18,500 nucleotides of DNA. Origin: Hyphomonas sp. (GTDB lineage Bacteria; Pseudomonadota; Alphaproteobacteria; Caulobacterales; Hyphomonadaceae). Positions 13,916 to 18,500 of this stretch are shown here, piece after piece. The notes under the pieces are model-generated. The model searched no databases, was not told the DNA's origin, and was given only the letters and a program-made list of their open reading frames with translations. Numbering within the stretch: the first letter of the stretch is position 1; every line of letters starts with the position of its first letter. The translations under genes and the position numbers were made by a program. The DNA is taken from NCBI GenBank assembly GCA_024743015.1, contig JANSXJ010000021.1, positions 1-18,500 of the forward strand, written 5' to 3'.

Positions 13916-15070
13916 ATGAAAACCAGCCAGGATCGAATTCTAACAACGCATGTCGGCAGTCTGCCGCGGTCGAAACAGGTCACTGATCTGGTGTTCGCGC
14001 GTGAGGGCGGCGAAAGCATCGACCAACAGTCCTTTGAATCAATCATCTCTGCTGCTGTAGCGGACACGGTTCGACGACAACGGCAATCGTTGGTCGATGT
14101 GGTCAGCGACGGCGAGATGAGCAAAATCTCCTACGCAACTTACATCAAGGATCGCATCACCGGGTTTGACGGCGATAGTCCTCGGCGCGCTCCCGCAGAT
14201 CTCGAAGACTTTCCAGGCTTTCTTGAGCGTCAGGCGAAGGGCGGGGGGACGCCGACCTATCGACGACCAAAATGCGTCGGCGAGATCAAGGTCAAGAGCA
14301 TGGCCCCGCTGGAAGCCGACTTGCGACATTTCTCCACGGCACTTGAAGGTGCGGGTCACAGCGACAGTTTCATGAACGCGGCGAGCCCAGGCGTCATTGC
14401 TCTGTTCCAGCCGAACGAGTTCTACGCCTCGCAGGATGACTACCTTGAGGCGCTGGCCGAAGCGATGCGCCCGGAATACGAAGCGATTGTTAATGCAGGG
14501 CATATCCTGCAACTCGATTCGCCGGACCTCGGGCTTGGACGACACATGATGTTCAAGGACAAGCCGCTCGAAGATTATCACCGCCTTGCAAGTCAACATG
14601 TCGAAGTTCTCAACCATGCGCTTCGCAATGTGCCTGGGGACCAGGTGCGCATGCATATTTGCTGGGGCAATTATGAGGGACCTCACCATTGTGATGCGCC
14701 TATGGAGGAGGTTCTGCCGGTGGCGCTGAAAGCAAAGCCGCAAGCTCTTTTGTTTGAGAACGCGAACCCACGCCACGGCCACGAATGGACTGTGTTTGCG
14801 GACGCGGAAAAGCGCGGAGAATTGAAAGATAAGATCCTTATTCCGGGTGTCATCGACTCGACGACGAACTTCATCGAACATCCTGAATTGGTTGCGCAGC
14901 GGATTGAGCGATTTGCGGACATTGTCGGCAAGGAACGTGTGATCGCGGGCACCGATTGCGGCTTTTCAACCTTTGCCGGGTTTGGCGCGGTGGATGAAGA
15001 TATCGTCTATGCCAAACTCAAGACCCTGGCGGAAGGCGCAGCGCTAGCATCCAGCAGGCTTTGGTTATGA
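13916..15070 (+). CDS. MetE/epoxyalkane:CoM transferase-like zinc protein
   Basis: This 384-residue protein belongs to the cobalamin-independent methionine synthase C-terminal (UROD/MetE-like) superfamily, a TIM barrel that uses zinc to activate a thiol. Visible marks are TTHVGSLPR (10-18) at the N-terminus and the zinc set His247-x-Cys249 (MHICWGN), Glu281 (LFENANPRHGHE) and Cys348 (GTDCGF). At about half the length of full MetE it lacks the folate-binding N-terminal half. It resembles stand-alone members such as the epoxyalkane:coenzyme M transferases and YxjG/YxjH-type proteins. A methyl- or alkyl-transfer role with a small thiol is likely, but the substrate is unknown. It lies in a catabolic operon rather than near methionine genes. 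GGAG lies 9 nt before the ATG, and an operator-like site lies just upstream. Its stop overlaps the aldolase start as ATGA. Confidence 0.82.
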   Translation: MKTSQDRILTTHVGSLPRSKQVTDLVFAREGGESIDQQSFESIISAAVADTVRRQRQSLVDVVSDGEMSKISYATYIKDRITGFDGDSPRRAPADLEDFPGFLERQAKGGGTPTYRRPKCVGEIKVKSMAPLEADLRHFSTALEGAGHSDSFMNAASPGVIALFQPNEFYASQDDYLEALAEAMRPEYEAIVNAGHILQLDSPDLGLGRHMMFKDKPLEDYHRLASQHVEVLNHALRNVPGDQVRMHICWGNYEGPHHCDAPMEEVLPVALKAKPQALLFENANPRHGHEWTVFADAEKRGELKDKILIPGVIDSTTNFIEHPELVAQRIERFADIVGKERVIAGTDCGFSTFAGFGAVDEDIVYAKLKTLAEGAALASSRLWL

Positions 15071-15819
15071 TACTTAAAGCGGACCTTCGCGAGCAAAAGC
15101 CGCTCATCGGAACTTTTTTGAAGACACCTTCGTCGATGCTGTGCGAGGTGCTCGGGCGCAGCGATCTCGATCTGGTTTGCATCGACGCGGAACATTCGCC
15201 TTTTGATCGCCGCGATATCAATGATTGCGTCTTGGCGTTAAACCAGATTGGCAAACCTAGCCTTGTAAGGATACCAGCAAATCGCCCGGAGCATATTCTC
15301 AATGCGCTCGATTGCGGCGCGACCGGCGTATTGGTGCCGCACGTCATCACGGGTGAAGATGCGCAATTGCTCGCGGGCGACGCGCATTTCGGATCGGGCC
15401 GAGGATATGCTGGATCAACGCGGGCGGCTGGATATGGCGCCCGCACTATGGCGGAGCACAAAGCAAAAAGCGCCGAAGAAACAGTGGTGATCGCACAAAT
15501 CGAAGATGCAGAGGCTCTCGAACATCTCGATGATATGTTCGCCGTCGACGCGATCGATGCTTTTTTTGTCGGTCGCGCCGATTTGTCAGTCTCTCTCGGC
15601 GCGGACGGTCCAAACGATCCAGCTGTGATTGCGGCGGTGGAAATGATTTGTACAAAAGGCAGAGCAGCAGGCGTAACGATCGGAATGTTCACCGCCAACC
15701 TTGAAGAATTGCCCAGATGGCGCGCGGCAGGCGCCAGCCTGTTCTTGCTTGGGTCTGATCACGGATTCATGTTGTCTGGGGCCGCAGATTTAGCGGCGAA
15801 GGTCCGCCAGCATTTTTAG
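15067..15819 (+). CDS. HpcH/HpaI-family class II aldolase
   Basis: This is a 250-residue aldolase of the family that splits 2-keto-3-deoxy or 4-hydroxy-2-keto acids into pyruvate plus an aldehyde, using a divalent metal. The active-site set can be seen: His43 (DAEHSPFD), Arg68 (VRIPAN), the GATGVLVPHV strand (84-93), metal ligands Glu146 (AQIEDAE) and Asp172 (GRADLSVSLG). These positions fall within two or three residues of His45, Arg70, Glu149 and Asp175 of HpcH. The start is the ATG sharing ATGA with the preceding stop; an in-frame TTG two codons earlier is unlikely. Translational coupling to the MetE-like gene implies a shared step or at least joint expression. In the pathway it would be the carbon-carbon cleavage that feeds central metabolism. 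Its stop overlaps the convergent amidohydrolase gene by 4 bp. Confidence 0.88.
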   Translation: MILKADLREQKPLIGTFLKTPSSMLCEVLGRSDLDLVCIDAEHSPFDRRDINDCVLALNQIGKPSLVRIPANRPEHILNALDCGATGVLVPHVITGEDAQLLAGDAHFGSGRGYAGSTRAAGYGARTMAEHKAKSAEETVVIAQIEDAEALEHLDDMFAVDAIDAFFVGRADLSVSLGADGPNDPAVIAAVEMICTKGRAAGVTIGMFTANLEELPRWRAAGASLFLLGSDHGFMLSGAADLAAKVRQHF

Positions 15820-16718
15820 ATGCTGTAGAATTTTTCAGCCACCGTCCGGAACATCGCATCACGCTCGTCCGGTAAGTACACTTCGCAGATCTTGAGATAC
15901 GTCCCCATCGTCTCTTCATAGCTCGCATAGAGCTTGTCGACAGGGAAATTCGACCCGAACGTGCATCGCTCTGGTCCAAAGATTTCGATCACCCTGTGAA
16001 CAAGAGGCGCGATACTGTCCTGCGTCCATCCGTGGTTAAACATCCCGAACCCAGAAATCTTACAGATCAGGTTTGGCAGTTTTTCCAGTGCCTGAAGGCC
16101 TTGTTTCCACTCGCTCATACTCTCTGGGTCAAATGCGCTGAGCGACCCGCAATGACAGAGCGCGACCTTGAGGTCTGGGACATCAGAGAACACCGAGGCA
16201 GCGGCTTGCATCAGCGGGGGGGTAAGCTGCAGATCAAATGACAATCCCTTGCTTGCGAGCATCTGGAGGCCACGTTTGAAAAGCCTGTCACTCAACAGGC
16301 CGGATGTGCCGGTCTTGCGATCTTCTTCCGCGCTGCGCCCGATGATTTGCCTGACGCCCCGCACAGCGACATGGGCTGCATGCGCTTCGAGATCTTCGGA
16401 GACAGATTCCCGCGTCAGGTCGCAAAATGCAATGATCGCTGAGGGTAATCCATGCTGCGTCGACTGGTGCTGCAGCCAGGCCGATTCCGTCAAGCTGTCG
16501 TCGACTTCGACACCAACTTGAATGTGGACAGACTTTTTAACGGGTAGAACACCGAAGTCTGCCTTTAGGTCTTCAACGTGGTAATTTTTTTGAATCGGGG
16601 CCGGATCACCAAAGAAACGAACCGCGCCGCGCTCGGCCAGCCAGGTATGCCGACACGCGTTTAGATCCCAAAGGTGATGATGCGCGTCAACAAGATAGGG
16701 GAGATCATCCACGCCCAT
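15816..16718 (-). CDS. Amidohydrolase-2 family protein, probable lactonase
   Basis: This 300-residue TIM-barrel hydrolase is of the COG3618 type, the group that includes sugar-acid lactonases and 2-pyrone-4,6-dicarboxylate lactonase. The N-terminal metal or substrate motif is DAHHHLWDL (11-19), a later barrel His lies in CHCGS (His189), and the last barrel strand reads FGSNFPVDKLY (254-264). Many relatives have Asp where this protein has Asn257, with Asp261 three residues further on; I believe this SNFPVD form marks a subgroup, but catalysis by Asp261 is not established here. It probably opens a lactone made by the SDR enzyme encoded two genes upstream. It is the last gene of the minus-strand unit and its start overlaps the NTF2-like stop by 14 bp, suggesting translational coupling. 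It meets the aldolase gene tail-to-tail. Confidence 0.82.
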   Translation of the reverse strand: MGVDDLPYLVDAHHHLWDLNACRHTWLAERGAVRFFGDPAPIQKNYHVEDLKADFGVLPVKKSVHIQVGVEVDDSLTESAWLQHQSTQHGLPSAIIAFCDLTRESVSEDLEAHAAHVAVRGVRQIIGRSAEEDRKTGTSGLLSDRLFKRGLQMLASKGLSFDLQLTPPLMQAAASVFSDVPDLKVALCHCGSLSAFDPESMSEWKQGLQALEKLPNLICKISGFGMFNHGWTQDSIAPLVHRVIEIFGPERCTFGSNFPVDKLYASYEETMGTYLKICEVYLPDERDAMFRTVAEKFYSI

Positions 16719-17772
16719 ATCTCATCGTGGCTATTTGTCGGCGCAGCGCAATGTCGTCCCAGATGGTGGTCTGTTCGCGCACCCGGCCATTCATGACACG
16801 GAACTGGGTCACCCCGAGAATGTAGATCGGTGCCTCGCTTGGGGCCCCATAACGGCCGGCGCCGCTGTGCGTTCCTGTTGCAGTCCACCGTACGGCAACA
16901 TCTCGTGCGTCTCCAAGATAGGGAATTTCCGCCACATGATCGATGGCGACGGTAAGATCTCGGAATGCCGTCAAGAGGTCGCCGCACCAGCGCGCAATCT
17001 GGTCTGGGCCATAAAGCGAAATATCACCCGGAAATTGGGCGGCGGCTCTGAAGTCAAAATGGGCTTTCAATGCGTCTTCGTCCGCGCCTGATAGACTGGC
17101 ACGAAGCGCATCGACCGCAACCTGGGATGCGGGTTCGAGGGGTCCTTCACAGGCATCGCCCTTCAAAACGGCCGCACGATTGTCCGTATGAAAGTCGATC
17201 AGATTGAACCCTTTCACCCTGTCGGCTTGCGCTTGTTTTTTCGCAACTAGGTCGGGCTCGAAACCAAGTTGCAAGACAGCTGCGAGATTGTCGCGCACCA
17301 GCCATTCTTCGGTGACCTTGTTTTCTTTGCACAAGCATTCTGCAATAGTTTGGATTCGAATTTGACGACCGGTCGAAGGACCGAATTCGCTTGGCCCCTC
17401 ATTGGTCATTTTTGAGGTGATCAGGTGCGAGGAATAGAACGCGCCGCCCCCCTCATCCGACCAAATAACATTGTCTGCATCAAGGCGGCGATCCGGAAAG
17501 GCCTTCAGAGTCGCCCATGTATTGTCAACGACGGTTTGCGCGCCTGAAATGTCGCCTGCCATCGTATGAATGGCGCAATCCTCAGCATACCAGTCCAGGC
17601 ATTTTTCAACATCGCGATCATGCCAGATGCGCTCGGTAATTCGGATGATGTAATGCGGGAAGTCCACAAATTCTTCGGCAAAACCAGGTAAGTTCATTCG
17701 TCGGTCCGCACCTGGGGACATCATTTCCTGAATATCTGTCGTGGCGACGTGCGTGATTGTCTTGCTGCTCAT
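16705..17772 (-). CDS. Tandem NTF2/SnoaL-like domain protein
   Basis: This 355-residue protein holds two NTF2-fold domains, about residues 38-170 and 215-345. Each has the usual opening helix (ITERIWHDRDVEKCLDWYA; VDALRASLSGADEDALKAHF) and closing strands (TIAECLCKENKVTEEWLVRD; GVTQFRVMNGRVREQTTIWD). SnoaL-like members include cyclases, epoxide hydrolases, isomerases and dehydratases, and some have no catalytic role. The start at 17772 is chosen because AGGA lies 9 nt upstream in the 8-bp gap after the SDR stop; the 26 codons before it overlap the SDR gene and look non-native. It sits between a dehydrogenase and a likely lactonase, so it may perform an isomerisation, dehydration or ring step in the same pathway. 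No signal peptide is visible. Function is not assignable beyond the fold. Confidence 0.78.
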   Translation of the reverse strand: MSSKTITHVATTDIQEMMSPGADRRMNLPGFAEEFVDFPHYIIRITERIWHDRDVEKCLDWYAEDCAIHTMAGDISGAQTVVDNTWATLKAFPDRRLDADNVIWSDEGGGAFYSSHLITSKMTNEGPSEFGPSTGRQIRIQTIAECLCKENKVTEEWLVRDNLAAVLQLGFEPDLVAKKQAQADRVKGFNLIDFHTDNRAAVLKGDACEGPLEPASQVAVDALRASLSGADEDALKAHFDFRAAAQFPGDISLYGPDQIARWCGDLLTAFRDLTVAIDHVAEIPYLGDARDVAVRWTATGTHSGAGRYGAPSEAPIYILGVTQFRVMNGRVREQTTIWDDIALRRQIATMRYGRG

Positions 17773-17780
17773 TCTACATC

Positions 17781-18500
17781 CTATTGAGCGGTCCAGCCGC
17801 CATCGACGACCAGCGAATGACCGGTGATCATTTTGCCCGCCGGTCCGCATAAATATAGTACGGCCTGTGCGATATCGTCTGTGCTGGCGACGGTCCCGAG
17901 GGGTATCATGCGCTTCACAAAGGCGGCAAAGTCGGGATCATCCAACATCGGTTTGGTCATGGGCGTTTCGACAAAAGTTGGAGCCACAGAGTTCACACGG
18001 ATTCCGCGTTCGGCAAGTTCAACCGCCATCGCCTTGGTCAGGCCTTCGATGGCATGCTTCGTCATGCAATAAACAGTGCGATTGGGCGAGCCCACATGGC
18101 CCATCTGCGAGCTGATATGAACGATCCGGCCGTCCCTTGGCATGCAATTCAAGACTTCGCGAGAAACACGATAAGTGGTCCGCACATTGAGGTCGAGCAT
18201 CCGGTCGAGCACATCATCGGTAATCTCGTTCATCGGTTTTGGAACGTTCGTGCCGACATTGTTGACCAGAATATCGATACGGTCCTGTGAGTTGAGAAAG
18301 TGCAGAAACTCATCGGATGACGCATCTCCGGACCATGGAGTGCAGCGCCCAGGGCACGCCAATACAAGTTGGTCCAAAGCATCCGATGGACGGGCGACCG
18401 GGATGATATCAGCGCCGGCCGCATAAAGGGTTTCACAAATCGCGCGACCGATCCCGCGGCTTGCGCCCGTAATCAGCGCTGTTTTACCGGTCAGCGCCCC
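17781..18500 (-). CDS. SDR-family NAD(P)-dependent dehydrogenase, N-terminus cut by window
   Basis: The frame is open to the right edge, giving 239 residues; only a few N-terminal residues should be missing. It is a classical short-chain dehydrogenase. The cofactor-binding glycine motif is TGASRGIG (residues 11-18 of the visible part), followed by NNVGTN (80-85, an NNAG variant). The catalytic set is Ser131 (HISSQMGHVG), Tyr144 and Lys148 (YCMTK). A typical C-terminus, GHSLVVDGGW, follows. It would oxidise a hydroxyl group, for instance the anomeric carbon of a sugar, to a keto group or lactone. It is the first visible gene of the minus-strand unit, and the NTF2-like gene begins 8 bp after its stop. 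The promoter lies outside the window, so whether this unit carries the same operator cannot be tested here. Confidence 0.9.
   Translation of the reverse strand, partial: GALTGKTALITGASRGIGRAICETLYAAGADIIPVARPSDALDQLVLACPGRCTPWSGDASSDEFLHFLNSQDRIDILVNNVGTNVPKPMNEITDDVLDRMLDLNVRTTYRVSREVLNCMPRDGRIVHISSQMGHVGSPNRTVYCMTKHAIEGLTKAMAVELAERGIRVNSVAPTFVETPMTKPMLDDPDFAAFVKRMIPLGTVASTDDIAQAVLYLCGPAGKMITGHSLVVDGGWTAQ

Noticed and set aside
14039..14881. Open frame of 280 codons on the minus strand.
   Set aside because: It lies wholly within the MetE-like gene on the other strand, has no recognisable motifs, and is best explained as a shadow of a GC-rich coding frame.
17351..17363. GATTCGAATTTGA inside the NTF2-like gene shares the TTCGAA core.
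   Set aside because: The half-sites do not match TGCATTCG or TGACTTCG, and it is within coding sequence.
1..18500. tRNA or rRNA genes, CRISPR arrays, insertion sequences and replication origins.
   Set aside because: None could be seen on either strand. Nearly all of the window is accounted for by protein genes and short control regions.

Overview
The window looks like a stretch of an alphaproteobacterial genome, probably from an aquatic or marine lineage of the Hyphomonadaceae/Maricaulales or Sphingomonadales type. This is inferred from the gene content: two TonB-dependent receptors, a TPR-sulfotransferase and a TraG/ribbon-helix-helix conjugation pair of the alphaproteobacterial kind. The base composition is moderately GC-rich. 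No marker gene is present, so the taxon is not certain.

Layout. (1) 1-861: the C-terminal end of a TraG/VirD4 coupling protein and the small ribbon-helix-helix protein that usually lies between traG and trbB. No trb gene follows. (2) 862-9746: an uptake region. A TonB-dependent receptor (1212-3545) is followed by a terminator. A TPR-sulfotransferase is encoded on the minus strand (3703-5562). A second, paralogous TonB-dependent receptor (5716-8118) is followed by a strong terminator, then by an exported alpha/beta hydrolase (8250-9746). (3) 9828-15819, plus strand: a sodium:solute symporter, a HisD-like zinc dehydrogenase, a LacI-family repressor overlapping it by 35 bp, a MetE-like/epoxyalkane:CoM-transferase-like zinc protein, and an HpcH/HpaI aldolase overlapping it by ATGA. 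(4) 18500-15816, minus strand: an SDR dehydrogenase (N-terminus cut by the window edge), a tandem NTF2/SnoaL-like protein and an amidohydrolase-2/lactonase-family protein. This unit converges tail-to-tail on the aldolase with a 4-bp overlap.

The unifying signal is a 14-bp palindromic element, consensus TGCATTCGAAGTCA. It is built from the half-sites TGCATTCG and TGACTTCG around a central CpG. It occurs seven times, always between genes: twice before each TonB receptor (centres 35 and 36 bp apart), and once each before the symporter, the HisD-like gene and the MetE-like gene. It has the form expected of a LacI/GalR-family operator, and the only regulator in the window is the LacI-family protein at 12808-13878. 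The simplest reading is one local catabolic regulon: outer-membrane capture, periplasmic ester or glycoside processing, sodium-driven import, then oxidation (SDR, HisD-like), lactone hydrolysis (amidohydrolase 2), rearrangement (NTF2-like, MetE-like) and retro-aldol cleavage (HpcH/HpaI).

The substrate is not evident. An oxidised sugar or sugar-like polyhydroxy compound is the best guess, possibly sulfonated or methylated. The gene combination does not match any pathway I can name, and the adjoining conjugation genes suggest it may have moved as a unit.
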